Origin: Adineta vaga
Lineage: Eukaryota > Rotifera
Direction: 5' to 3'
Assembly: GCA_021613535.1 (NCBI GenBank)
Contig: CP075492.1
Coordinates: 10,912,001 to 10,976,000, forward strand
DNA length: 64,000 bases
Below are positions 1-12,041 of this stretch, in pieces; position 1 is the first letter of the stretch; every line of letters starts with the position of its first letter. Under the pieces are notes generated by a model. That model made no database searches and was not told the origin of the DNA. It worked only from the letters and a program-made list of their open reading frames with translations. The position numbers and the translations under genes were made by a program.

Positions 1-199
1 TTCTAACAGTTGAATATTCATTAGATGCTAGGTAATGAAGAGAAAAAGAAAGATTTTACATGTTCAAAAAGTAATACATACTGATAGTTTTCGAACTAAA
101 TCATACGAATAGAAATCAATCTTTCTATATACGATTATTTATAATAATTAAACTTACTTTGTTGAAGCTAAATGAAAAGAGGAAAAAAGGAAGAAATGA

Positions 200-1343
200 T
201 TATGTTCGCGATAAGATTTCAATTTTTATTGATTTCATACCTTTACGTTTACGACAAAGAAAAAATATTAAAATAGACAATAATCCAAAAAGAATAAGAA
301 GACTGAGAATACACCCAAGAATAATAAGAATTCGTTTTGCTAAAAACAATTCAATAATAATTTCGAATGTTTGCTATCACTAGAAAACAAAACGATAAAA
401 AGCTCACACCAGTTTTTAATTTTCTTCTTCCATTCGCTGCTGATGTCCTTTGAAAATAATCGTTCTCATCACCTTTTATCGGTGGTATATGTCCATTAGG
501 TAAATCAATATCTGGATCCTCTGGCATAGCACCTAAATCGACATAGAAAAAAACGTTCAAATACTTTTGTTGTTTCAAATCCATTCAACTAACCTTTTAC
601 TACAATTACACTGGATAACGTTGAAGACACTTTACCATCAGTAGTCAATTCACATGTTAATGTTTCTTCATTTCTTGAATATATTCGTTTTATTGAAGTA
701 TGTTGATTAGCACAAACAACCCATGAACCATCTAGTTCTTGTTTTTTATGAACATTGATTGGTCTTCGAATATCTCCAATTTGATTCATATTAATATTGA
801 TATTTTTATAACCAATCACAGATGCACAACAATACAGATCGACATTCGTTTGATCAGCAACTTCGAATGTACTTAAAGTATCATCATTTGGATCATCAGT
901 ACGTATACATGATCCAGTTGGTGCATGACATGTATAAGTCCAATAGAATGATTGAACATCTAAAACACATGTTTATAGTTTATCGTTATGTGCAAAAAAT
1001 AATAGGATTTACCAGCGAGAATCAATTGATAGATACGATTCATTGCTGCTGTTGCCCATGTTGCTTTTCGACAACCATAATAACCGTGATTTTCCGCTTG
1101 AACATAATTGGAAGTGACACGTAAAATATTTTCTTTAGTTAAATAATTAAAATTTAATTTTAAAGATACATAATTGTTATCATTTTCTTGTATTTCTGAC
1201 CAATCATCAAGTCGACGAGCATAGAAAACGGAATCATCAAGTTTACAATCGAATGAAAATGATTGTCCAACAGAGGCAATAATTTGCTCAACTTTTGTAC
1301 ATGATGTACCCGAAATGATAAGGATAACAAGCAAATATAACAT
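200..1343 (-). CDS. Ig-like single-pass membrane protein (exons 1013-1343, 594-959, 410-532, 200-339)
   Basis: Four exons join in phase. The start at 1343 opens a signal-peptide-like stretch (MLYLLVILIISG), followed by an Ig V-like fold: a Cys in 'FSFDCKL' and, after the YYGC motif, its partner. Exon 2 adds a second cysteine-bearing extracellular region (TYTCHAP, LYCCAS, VVCANQ, LTCELT). Exon 3 is a short acidic linker. Exon 4 encodes a clear membrane helix (ILIILGCILSLLILFG...) ending in basic RKRK and a short tail with a stop at 200-202. So this looks like a type I surface receptor or adhesion protein. No family member is recognised, and ligand and role are unknown. The basic tail contains a possible GT donor (AAAG|GTATG), and a TTTCATTTAG acceptor followed by GTAAGT lies near 150-180. 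The real C-terminus may therefore continue through more exons past the window start. Confidence 0.72.
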
Positions 1344-3574
1344 GATCGAATAATAATAATCTACGACAAAAATATCAAAGAATATGTCAATGTTAGAAAA
1401 AGAAACTATTTATAATAATAAAAGAATAAATACACATGTGAATGCATTACATGCTGAAGGACAATTATGATGTTGTGCATAAGACGTAGGGAGAAGAGAA
1501 GAAAGTGAAGTACGTTTTATTTGGTGACTATTGATTTTTTTTGTGTGTATGTATAGAGCAGAAATAGTATGGTTGAAGCATAATTACTTTATGTCGCGTT
1601 TTTATATTTAAATTAAAGTGTATGATTCATTCGTCATTTTTACAAACGTTAGATCAAAGGGAAAAAAGTAAGATTACATGCCATCGAGGAAGACGGTGAG
1701 CAATATTGACGGCTGTGTAGGCGAAAGACCTTTGAAAAAAATAGACTGTTACATTGATGTTTATTGACTTTTTGTCGTTCTTGTTTTTTTTGCTACCGAA
1801 TATGGTAAATGAGAGAGAGAGAGAGGTTTAGAAATGAGTAATCGAAAGAAAAATGGTCCGTAACGTTACGTTTCAAAGACAAAATAGTCTAGGTCTTGCG
1901 AAAAAATCTTTTTTGAAGTAAATAATGTTACTTTTTTTCTGATAATGACAATTATTAATCAGTCCAGTTGAGGAATGTTTCCTCAAAGATTCAACACAGA
2001 AATGAACGTATAATTTAACATCGTTCAATAAAATTCGATCTTGAAAATGACCAATAATCAACATCTGAATCGTAGATGATAGATACTAAGATCTTTTCAA
2101 ATTAACTGACTGATCGATCAAATAACTCGAAAATAAGTTACTCTCGAAAACAAGAAATCAGACTAGTGAATGGCGTTGTAACAGATGTTTGAATAATCAC
2201 ACATATTTCTGACTATGGAAGAAGACTATTGCTTTATCAAGGTATGCAAGGATCTATAAATATTAGTTCAATATTGACACTTGAGATACTCAACAAATTA
2301 GATAATATGACTGAACTGAAATGATGATTAAAAAATAAGAACTATGTGAATTACTACAAACATAGTTTATTATTGTACAAATAGGGAAACCATCAACAGT
2401 TGTAGGATAAGCGCAAAGTTCCCATTTTCAATGCTGAAACTATACGAAAAGATATATATGATCAGTATCAGAAATCTATCGATTATCAATGCAATATATT
2501 GATCCGAACATTGAATAGCTTATTTTGTTTTTGTTATCGACAAAACTTAACGAGTTTTTGAGTAGATCTCTGTATCATTGTTTTCCTTTTAGAACGTACA
2601 AATGAATTTTATATCGGCAACTAAATCACTTAGAAAAGTATAGAAAGTGTCACATTTAACATCAATAACGATCTGGTGAAAACAAATGTATGGTACAACA
2701 ACAGCAGCATTTCTTTTACATCACTAATAATAAATCATACATCAACTCGTGTTCATTTATTCGGTCTCTATTAATCCAAATCGACAAATACAAAATTTTC
2801 AGTCGACCACTTGTAAGGATTAAGATGACAATAAAGTCATGTTATATCTATACTACTGTATATATATGATAATTATCTAAAGATAAAGATTTCACATTGC
2901 GAAATATGATTTGAAATACGAATAATCGGTCGCTTCGACTGCATGCACTTGGAAAATCTTGTTGAAATGTCGTTTATCATCTCAAATTTCTATAAAAATA
3001 TTATTTTTTTTTCTTTTAAGTAGCACGATTAGCATATACTTTGTTAGAATTAAAAGTAAATACCGTAATCAATACGGCACTACTTCAAACATTTTCTTTA
3101 GAATTATATTTTGACATCAATAAACTGAATTAATCCTGTTTAGTAGTCTTTTGATGTCTCTTTCCTGCCATAAGTTCGTTTTTCATTGCGTTTATTGATT
3201 TAAAATTTCGAAAAATCATTCCAAAAAAGAAAAAGTTTATAAACAAGAAGATAGCTGCCTTCACTTGCGGAAAAGAAAGAACAGCTATACTAAAAACACT
3301 TTCAAAGAAAAAATCCAAATAACATGTACATTCAGAAGCACAAGAAAGAAAACGCACACCAATCAATAATTTGATAAACTTTTTCGATGGAATAAAATAA
3401 TGGACGAAACAATATTGACATTCATTGTTGATATAAGTTCTTCACATAGAGACACATAAGAAAAATATATCTGAATTACATTCATTCAAAACGAAAAACT
3501 GAGGAAGAACAAAAAATAGATGTCTTTTTCTTTTCAAATAATATCAGTTTATTAATTTCTCATGGTAGATGTCT
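1344..3574. other. Intergenic, no gene seen
   Basis: AT-rich sequence with scattered short open frames that lack splice signals, recognisable motifs or coding composition. A short GA dinucleotide run lies near 1811-1825. I see no RNA gene or mobile element. Confidence 0.6.
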
Positions 3575-4814
3575 TTATGAAGAATAATAAGTTGTATCTT
3601 TTCTCTGACGACAACATAAAGCCAGAGTAAAAATAAATGTAATCAACTAGAAACAAAGACAATGAATTATCATTCAAAAACAAAATCGATCTTTTCGAAT
3701 CAAGAATATTTACCTCAATAACAAGGATGATAACAGCCCCGACAATAACCCAAGTCTTTGCAGAATTAAGTAATTCGACCAATTTATTATAACAACCCTA
3801 GAAATAAAGATCATTTTTGAAATAAACTTTTATTCAGATAACTAAGCTCACCGTTTGATAAACATTCGTACCGTATACAGCACAATTAGCAACTTCATTC
3901 AGTTGCTGTACAGGTAAATTATTCCAGTTCGGTTGTACATTACTAAGCGGACAGCATGTTAATGGAAAACGAAACTTCGAAGATTCCATTGATACCGCCC
4001 ATGGATTTGTATTATTCCACTGAGATGCACCATCAAAATCAGTATTGCTTTCCACCCCACAACATTGAAACTAAAATTGAATCAAATAGAGAAAGAAATT
4101 TCATTGAGCAAAACTATCGGTCTCATACGTTATACATAATAAAATCCCATGCTAATGAATACGGTGTTGGTTTAGGTCCATTGCCTTCTAATCCTAATGG
4201 TCCTTGATAATTATCTTTTACTGATTGTTTTAATTTTGGTACAAAATTATCTTTAAAATTTGTTTGAAAAACAACGAAATAGATTGTAATTGCGATTTCA
4301 AAGATGATAATCAATCCAATAACAATTGCATACTAAACATATACGTAAAGAAAATGAATACATCGATCGATTGAAAAATATCATCCACTTTCACTTACAC
4401 ATGTGAGAAATAACTTCACTTGTTTCATTGCACCACAACATCCGAGAAATCCAATAATTAAGAGAATTGAACCCAAAACAATGATAACAATAGCCATCAT
4501 TTCAAGATATGATAAACCTCGTTCTATTCCGGGATCTAAAACAAAAATGGACTTACAACAAACCTTCATTCTCATAAGAGAAACATACTTGAATTAAGAG
4601 GAAAAATTTCTTTCAATTTTTGAAATCGAGGATCAACCATTACGTATATACCCAATGCAAGAAGTACAGCACCAATTAACTAAATAAACATACATTTTCA
4701 ATTGAAAAAAAACGACTATATATCTACGCAATTACTTACAAAGAAGACAATATTGAACAATACCATTATACAACGTATTGTTTTCATTCCACAACTCATA
4801 CCTCCGTGACCCAT
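3575..4814 (-). CDS. Tetraspanin (exons 4740-4814, 4589-4679, 4399-4535, 4129-4332, 3852-4070, 3714-3797, 3575-3646)
   Basis: Seven exons sum to 882 bases, giving 293 residues. Tetraspanins are four-helix membrane scaffolds that organise receptors and adhesion proteins into microdomains. Evidence: an N-terminal MGHGGMSCGM segment leading into TM1 (IRCIMVLFNIVFF...); TM2 with the polar turn (GFLGCCGAMK); TM3 (YAIVIGLIIIFEIAITIYFVVF); a large extracellular loop holding the diagnostic CCG at the start of exon 5, a second CC pair (PLTCCP) and two further cysteines (NCAVYG, GCYNKL); and TM4 ending in LCC before a short cytoplasmic tail. Length and the six-cysteine loop are normal for the family. 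I cannot assign it to a named vertebrate paralogue. The juxtamembrane cysteines next to the helices are likely palmitoylation sites. Confidence 0.93.
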
Positions 4815-6935
4815 TTTCAATAATTCGATTTAAATGATCTACAATGAAAAAGTTGTCTTCTATATAGTAGTTATCTTCAGAAGCATTTTGTATATATATA
4901 TATATAGGAATGTATATATATACATATGAATCATTATGAGAAGAATCACACGCATCTGTTCTTATATTTCTATTGAAAAAAGGGCATCATTTTTCTTTAA
5001 TAAAGGCATGAAACAGAAAAGAATAAAAAATCGAATCACTCTCTGTCTCTCTGTCTCTCTCTCTTTTTCTCGTCGGTACTATTCTTTCAGATTCAAATGT
5101 ATACATACCAACAGATGAGACTCTCGGCAGTAAAAAAAGGCGAGAAAATGAAGAAGAATCACATTGTTAAATATATTTCAATAGAATGTAATTTAGAACA
5201 GCAGAATAGTTGGTATTGGTCTCGTTCTTTTTTTATGGCGAAGGAATAAATAGTAAAGTGTGATACAGTAAACGACTGAATGATTATAATGATTTTATAA
5301 CAAAGGTATACACTGAGAGAAAATGATGAAATAAAGAAAATACAACTTACATTTTAATAACCTGCGTACTTTTTTTCTCGAATATTGTAGTATGGATTAT
5401 TATTTCATATGCGATATTACTCATAGAAAAAGAGAGAACGGACATCACAACGATATATTTTACCTACGCAAAGCAATAAAATCAGTTAACTTACATGGTA
5501 ACGATGTGAAAAAAAAGACCCTTCGCTTCTTTTATCAATAGAGTCAAAGACAACAACGCTATCATCTTACAAGTGACTTGCGTATATGTAATGCATATAT
5601 ATATATATATATTTAAAAATATTATTCTAAAGATGATTTCTCTATGGCACAATATTAGTCAAATCTTTATTCTTCTTCTTTTCACCTTCTGACAAGTGGA
5701 CAATTGAGACATGTTCACATATTCTTGCAAGTTGAATATTCACATAAAAAGTACTGCCTACTGAACGTATGTTATACTACAACTCGTACGCTGCGCTTTT
5801 CTGATGATGATAAAAAGTGGTGACGTGTTTTTGATCATGTGTTTGTATATCTGTTGTAGGTCAAAAGAAAGCACAACATTGAAAGGAAATGAAAAACGTA
5901 GTAAAGAAGATGAAGACAATCAACCGTTTGTAAATAGCATAACTCACCCTTACTATACAGATTTGACATTTTTCTATATACGTAGTCGATTTCTTTTCGA
6001 TATCGAAAAAAAAAGAAGAAGACGACGAATTGAAAAAATGTGAACAGTTATTCTTTCAGAAGAATGTTTCCCTGTTTTTCTTCATCAATGGCTAACGTGT
6101 TAATCATTATTTTGATGTTTATACTACGAAAAAAACAATGCAAGAAAGTTGAATAGAAGGGAGAGAGAACGCCTACTTTTTCTTTCTTTATACCCTATGG
6201 AAGAGGTTAGAACCAAGCGAACTATCAAAATTCAATGAACGAGGACAACTTTCTTTTCTCTCTGTCTCTCTGTCTCTCTGTTTCCTTTCTTTCTTTCTTT
6301 CTCTCATGATCGATAGAATAATGTAAGAAGTGTTTATTCTTTGTACATACATCTTTGTTCAGGTCATTCATTACAAGCTGAATAATCATGACCATGATCA
6401 TGATCATCACCATCTTCAAAAGAAAAAAAAGAAACTGAAGAAATCTACACTCACACATGTTACTCGAGCATAAATTATCCTTGCAAAGTTTCGTTTAGAG
6501 ATGATTAAAATTTTATTCTGAATGAACAAGTGTAAGTAGAAAAGAAAAAGAAGAAGGCGGGTAAAGAGAAGAAAAAAAGGGCGAGGGATAGAGAAAGAGC
6601 GTAGGTGATGTTATTCCATTAAACTTTAATGCATATGTATATTTTACAAGAACGATGATGACAAATGCACAGTTCATCATCTGGGATTGATCGAATGTGT
6701 TACATCATTGATGTAAATTATTCTAGACTTGCACCATTTCTAATACAATAAGTGAATATATGAAAAGTAGTCGAGAAAAAAAATCATTTTTAGTCAATTT
6801 GACATATTACATACCGTAAACCTTCGTTTATTTGACAGAAAAAAAATACATGTGAACTTGTGATTTGTACGTGTGAGTGGGATTAGCATCAAAGCCAAAT
6901 CAAGCTAGAGAAAAGAAGAAGAAGAAGAAGAAAAA

Positions 6936-6970
<35 letters not shown>

Positions 6971-7434
6971 GAATGAGGAGGAAGAAAAGATTTATTCATT
7001 ATGTTTTTGTCATTTGGACATAGAGAAAAGACAAATAGATTTAAAGCACAAACATTCATTATTATTTGATACAATTGCAAAGCTATCAATGGCTAATTCA
7101 AGGTTATTCTCTTTGTCCATGATGAAAGATCTGTTTGTAAGAAAGAAGAGAAAATTAATTTCTATCGACATTTATGAATAAATTTAATGAGATTTCAATG
7201 ATCAATATCACAAGACGAGAATAACAAGGTATTCGTGTAATTTATATTACTCTTGCTCTTTGTTTGTCTCATGAGATTTTTGTGCTTAATTCATACTCGT
7301 AGAAATAGCAAGACAAAACACTTCTGAATTACGAAAAAAAAGGGAAAAAAAATAATATAGTGGAAGTGGTTTTTACTTCTCATAACATCGATCAGACTCG
7401 TTTTTCTTGAGAATCAGGTGCGTTTAATTTGCAT
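4815..7434. other. Intergenic 2.6 kb with microsatellites
   Basis: Lies between the divergent tetraspanin and WDR86-like genes, so it should contain both promoters. It contains TA runs (about 4890-4924 and 5598-5611), TCTCTG-type runs (about 5040-5065 and 6256-6304) and a GAA/GAT tract (6913-6970). The small open frames here are products of these repeats, not genes. Confidence 0.6.
6913..6970. repeat. (GAA)n-(GAT)n trinucleotide microsatellite
   Basis: A run of GAA/AAG units passes directly into about twelve GAT units. The complementary strand reads as a histidine run within a spurious open frame. It is a compound simple repeat. Confidence 0.95.
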
Positions 7435-8907
7435 ATGGGTACTACTGTATCAAAAACTCGTGCTGGAAAACATAATAGTTGGCTTTTACAGACATTAGAA
7501 AATCATGAAAGTGGAATCAATTGCATGGCATTAAGTGATGATAGTAGTGTACTTGCGACCGGTTCTGATGATAATACTATACGTTTATGGAGTACAAAAA
7601 CAGAATCTGTGGAATATCTTAGCGTACTTGCTGGTCATGCTGACTATATTACACATATTCTTATATTAAATAATTATTTAATGAGTGCAAGTGCTGATCA
7701 AACCATTCGAAAATGGGATATGTTAAGTGGACGATGTTTATTTATTTGTACTGGTCATACATCAATAGTGAATCGAATTGCTTGTACTGGTAATTGCCAA
7801 AAAAAAACTAAGACTTCTTGAACCAAATGGAAACATACTATTTTCTTTATGTAGATGATTATATTTTCTCAACATCGTATGATAAAACAGCACGTTGTTG
7901 GGATTTTCATACTGGTAATTGTATTCGGACATTTCGTGGTCATCATCATGGTCTACTTCCATTATTATTCATTCCAGCAAATCATGATGCTGAAGAAGAA
8001 AATACATTTGAAGAAGAAATGAATATATATACGAAAGATATTCTTATTACTGGTTCTCAAGATCTAACAGCTAAAACATGGTCATTAAAATCGAGTGATT
8101 GTTTGAAAACATTTGAAGGTCATATTGGTGCCGTACTTTGTTTAGCAACAGATGTGCAAGGAAAAATTCTTTTTACTGGATCAGGTGATAATACAATACG
8201 AGTTTGGGATATCTATCGAGGAAATGAATTACGTATTTATGATCTTCATCAAGCGCCGATCATTAATCTTCTTGTAAAAATAAGAATACAAAGTTTTTGT
8301 TTTTCATATCAATTAAAATACAATGTGGCTCTGTTTCTCATTCTTTAGATTGCTAATAAATTATTGTATTCAATCAGTGCTGATCATACTGTTCGTTGTT
8401 GGATTATTGATGTTGGTGATTGTATACGAATATACCGAGGACATCATCATTCAGTATCATGTATTGAAATTGTAAATGATCTAGGTAAGATGATTAGATT
8501 GAATGTTCTTTGAACAAATTGTATTTATTTGATCTAGTTTTTACTGGTTGTGGTGATGCTATTGTACGTTGTTTTGAAGCACGTTCAGGTGTAATTAAAC
8601 GTTCATTTAAATCGCATGCTTTGGCGATTAATTGTATACAGGTTAGTTGAATAGAAATTCGTATTTCTTCGCATTGAAATTCGAATGATTTTGCTTTTTT
8701 TAGATCGTTGACGATCGATTATTTAGTGGATCAGTAGATGGCTCGTTGAAAATTTGGGATATAAGTGATCTGAGAACTGTTACTCCTTCCGATCCCAAAT
8801 CGAAACTTCCAAATAACGTTCGAGATAAATCAGAAAAGCAAACTCATACCGATTCAGGTATCGACGATCATGAATATCGTGAACGTCGAGTACAAAATAT
8901 GGTGTAA
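7435..8907 (+). CDS. WDR86: WDR86-like WD40 repeat protein (exons 7435-7789, 7855-8273, 8349-8484, 8538-8641, 8704-8907)
   Basis: Five exons join in phase to give 405 residues. The protein is a WD40 beta-propeller with eight WD-type repeats, each closing with a W-D-like dipeptide (IRLWS, IRKWD, ARCWD, AKTWS, IRVWD, VRCWI, VRCFE, LKIWD). The repeat order, the HTSIVNRI stretch after repeat 2 and the spacer before repeat 4 match what I know of WDR86, whose function is poorly defined. The chosen ATG gives MGTTVSK, a good N-myristoylation consensus (Gly2, Ser6), which argues for this start and for membrane attachment. The tail after the last repeat is short and polar. An AATAAA poly(A) signal lies at about 8953. 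The next gene is tail to tail with only 93 bases between the stop codons. Confidence 0.88.
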
Positions 8908-9000
8908 AAACAAACAATTCTAGTCATATTATTCTTCTGTGCAAAATTTCAAAATAAATATCATTCGAACATATACAAAAACTATCCTATGTTTTGTTTT

Positions 9001-9824
9001 CTACACATATGTAACAGAACCACGAATACAAAGAGGTCTTCGTGATTGATCGGTAATCCAAAAACATCGATTGGAATTGGTTGGTACTTGAGAAGTCGAA
9101 GATATACCGTTTAGTGATACAGGATGAGCAGTAATTGGAAGACTTGTACGAGGATGATGAATGACAAGTGTTTCGATGAAATCATCATACGAAGGTGGTG
9201 ATAATGATGATGATGATGGATCATTACCATTTGTATGTAGATCGGGTTGAGATGGAAATAGTTCTTTATAAGTAGGTAAATCAGTATTGATATTTCGAAT
9301 ACATCTATCAAGAAGAAATTCTATTTAACATTTCAAACACGTTCAAACATGACTTACCCGGAATTTTCACTATTATTCAATGCAATTGCTAAATCATAAG
9401 CTTGTTGTCGTTCACGTAATCTCTAAAATAGTCATAGTAAAAAAAATCATCTTGACAAGTTTCTAATTTTTACTTGTATCAAGCGACGTCGTGTATCTAA
9501 AATAATATAATATCGCCTTAATTTTTGACATGTACGTATAAATGAAATAATCGCAATCGTTAATAGAATCGCAGCAATAATATTCGATCCTTCTTTTTGA
9601 TTCGAAGCATTATCAATAGATAATTGAAATAGAAAAAGTGCAATAGTCAATAGAAAAAGTGAACAGATAAAACGACAGAGCATATTCGATATAAATCGAC
9701 ATCGATTCATTCGAATATTAGCTTCACTATTATTTTGTCCATTTGTTATTGCTGGTGGACGTGTACGAGAATTTGAATGGATACTTTGTCCATGTTGACG
9801 ATAATATGGCATAAAAATGACCAT
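9001..9824 (-). CDS. Two-TM protein with PY motifs (exons 9474-9824, 9358-9422, 9001-9304)
   Basis: Three exons in phase encode 239 residues. I do not recognise the family. Visible features: a polar N-terminus of about 49 residues rich in Asn, Arg and Ser; two hydrophobic helices at about 50-70 (ICSLFLLTIALFLFQL) and 81-97 (NIIAAILLTIAIISF) separated by a short loop; an Arg-rich juxtamembrane segment (KLRRYY, TRRRLIQRLRERQ); and a long C-terminal tail carrying LPTY (about 148-151) and PPSY (about 175-178). These motifs are typical of binding sites for WW domains of NEDD4-class ubiquitin ligases. Both termini are probably cytoplasmic with a hairpin membrane insertion. A role as a ubiquitin-ligase adaptor or sorted membrane cargo is inference from the PY motifs alone. 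An alternative in-frame start lies four codons downstream. Confidence 0.78.
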
Positions 9825-11278
9825 AATTGACCTTTAAGGTTCTTTTTTTTATTAATCAAATGATTTGTTCACAGTTGATTGTCGACAAGAGTCAATGTTA
9901 TTTGTTCCTGAACGCTTTTTTTTCTTCTTTTCCTGATAGAAGAGAACGAAAGAAATAGAATAGAAGTAGGGAAAAAATGGATGATGAGAGGTTACAAAAC
10001 AACATTTCTTTCCAGATGTGATGCTGTTTTTCACGAACAATATTCTCTACAATACAGAAGGATTGAAGAAATGATGTCATGCGACAATGCTAGCGAAGAC
10101 TAAATAGATAGGAAAGAGAAAAGAAGAAGGAAAGATCGACATTCACTATCGAGATGTCAGAATAGAATGGAGAACATGCTAGCTAATTTTTAGTGTTTGT
10201 TGAGATAAAGAATCGATCAACCAGATGACGCCAAGAGAAATAATAATGATATCCAAACATAATTATTCTCGAAAGCAGATAATAGACTTCTTTGAGAAAA
10301 AGAGCACGATCGGCTTATTTTTGAATTTACACATCATGTTCAATATTAATTAACTAAATTACTCATGTGTTACCATAGAAAATATATTGGATATTGTTGT
10401 TTTTCTTCCTCTCAACTATGATCACATTATTCCTCATCGATCTCATTGAGTGCAATATTTTGTTTTTGTGAAAGCTTGTTCTCTTTCCAGTTCATTCGAT
10501 AAAGAAGATTAGTTACATATCACGATCAATCATTATAAAATAAAAGCAAAAAAATATTCATATGTATTGCTTAGTTTGCAACTTGTTTTTTAACTTTCTG
10601 GATCTTTACTGATAAGGAAAAAGAATTAATCATTTCCATAACCTTTATTCATACTTTAATATATTCTCGAGCATTTTCCGAAGGACATCGTATTCCCTCG
10701 ATAAATCAATATATAAAATCGATTGTAGAGACAAAAACACACATTCATTATAAAACCTTAGTTTCGAAGCGGAAATTCTTCTTTTTTTAAAGTATTGATG
10801 AAAAGTAGAACAACAATGTCACCATATCCTTGTAAAGATCGAATAGTGACTGATCTCTCTCGAGAAAGAAGATCGGAATATCCAAAAAATATCAAAGAAA
10901 TAAACGGCTTGTTCACATAAATAAATTCCTAATCTTTATCGATATAAAAAAAAAGAGTTGAATATGATAATAGTAAGATATAATATCGAGGATACTAGTT
11001 ATTTATTCTCGTAATTTGATGACAAATTTATTTTAAACTAAAAGCAAACATACTGATTCGGTTGTTGTTATGAATTATTCATGCGTTTTGAATATTATTA
11101 AGTTCATTTTAATAGATGAAAATGAAGTCAGTATGTATGTGTCTCTCTCTATCGTTTTTATTCTTTCAATGAGAGGTTGTTACATAGAAACACTCATGTC
11201 ATAGGAAAGATAAAAGCAACACAGACATTACCTGTTATATTTGTTTGATTATTTTGAAAAATTTCATTGTTGATCTCA
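9825..11278. other. Intergenic 1.45 kb
   Basis: No coding signal is visible. It lies between the divergent PY-motif gene and CFAP144 and should hold both promoters. AT-rich, with no recognisable RNA gene or repeat family. Confidence 0.6.
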
Positions 11279-11953
11279 ATGGTATAACTCTAAATAGATA
11301 TTTGCTCTTTGATTAATAATTATTGTGTATTTTTAAGGCTGAAACCGGCACAAAAGATGCTAAGAAAGGTCGTGAACCGAAAAATCAAGTTCATCAAGAA
11401 GCAATTCTTGTTGAAACAATACGAAAAGAAATGGCTAATCAAAAACTTTACACAAATTATTCCGTTAATCCTTTCAAAAAAAGTAATTTATTTGAAGTAA
11501 AGAAAGAACTTGATTGAATTTTTATACTTATCATTTTAGCTGACGCATTAACACCAAAACCCAATGTCTATCCAGACGAAAGTGCTGGCGAAGATTGTAA
11601 GACAAATAAATGAAGTTCAATTCTAAAATTTGATTTCTTTTGAATTTTTAGCATCATTTATTGATATTATACATAGAGCAAATCTTGAACCAGAAAAGAA
11701 ATATCGTGAACCACAGACAACAAGTCAAGAAATTGGCTGGTTTCATGAACCATTAGTATGTTTAATTTGCTACTTATTTTTTCGATCATTTCCATATTTA
11801 TTCTAGTTAAAATCGAATCGTGCTGATCCACGTCTCAATTTTCCTATGATTCGATCAGAAATATCTGCTTATGCTGAAGAATATTTCAAATTTAAACCAA
11901 AAAAATATGACAAAAGTCTTCGACAACCTGGCGAAGAAACCAAATCGAAATAA
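11279..11953 (+). CDS. CFAP144: Cilia- and flagella-associated protein 144 / FAM183 (exons 11279-11281, 11338-11482, 11540-11596, 11652-11755, 11807-11953)
   Basis: Five exons join in phase to give 151 residues, close to the family length. CFAP144 (FAM183) is a small axonemal, microtubule-associated protein of motile cilia. Family hallmarks are visible: the N-terminal block around NQVHQEAILVETIRKE, then QKLYTNYSVNPF, and later the QEIGWFHEPL motif followed by DPRLNFP. The first coding exon appears to be only the ATG, with a GTATAA donor straight after it. The next exon begins GCTGAAACC, so the protein starts MAETGTKD. That placement is supported by phase but rests on a three-base coding exon, so the start is the least certain part. 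The gene is tail to tail with the RRM gene, with 88 bases between stop codons. Confidence 0.88.
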
Positions 11954-12041
11954 ACAAATCTGTATTTTTTTTCTCTTTCTATTGACAATGTACAACACAA
12001 GAGAAAAACAAAGAATATATATATATATCTATTTTCTAGTT

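Noticed and set aside
6889-7089. Histidine-rich open frame on the minus strand
   Set aside because: Produced by the GAT/GAA microsatellite; no splice context or conserved sequence.
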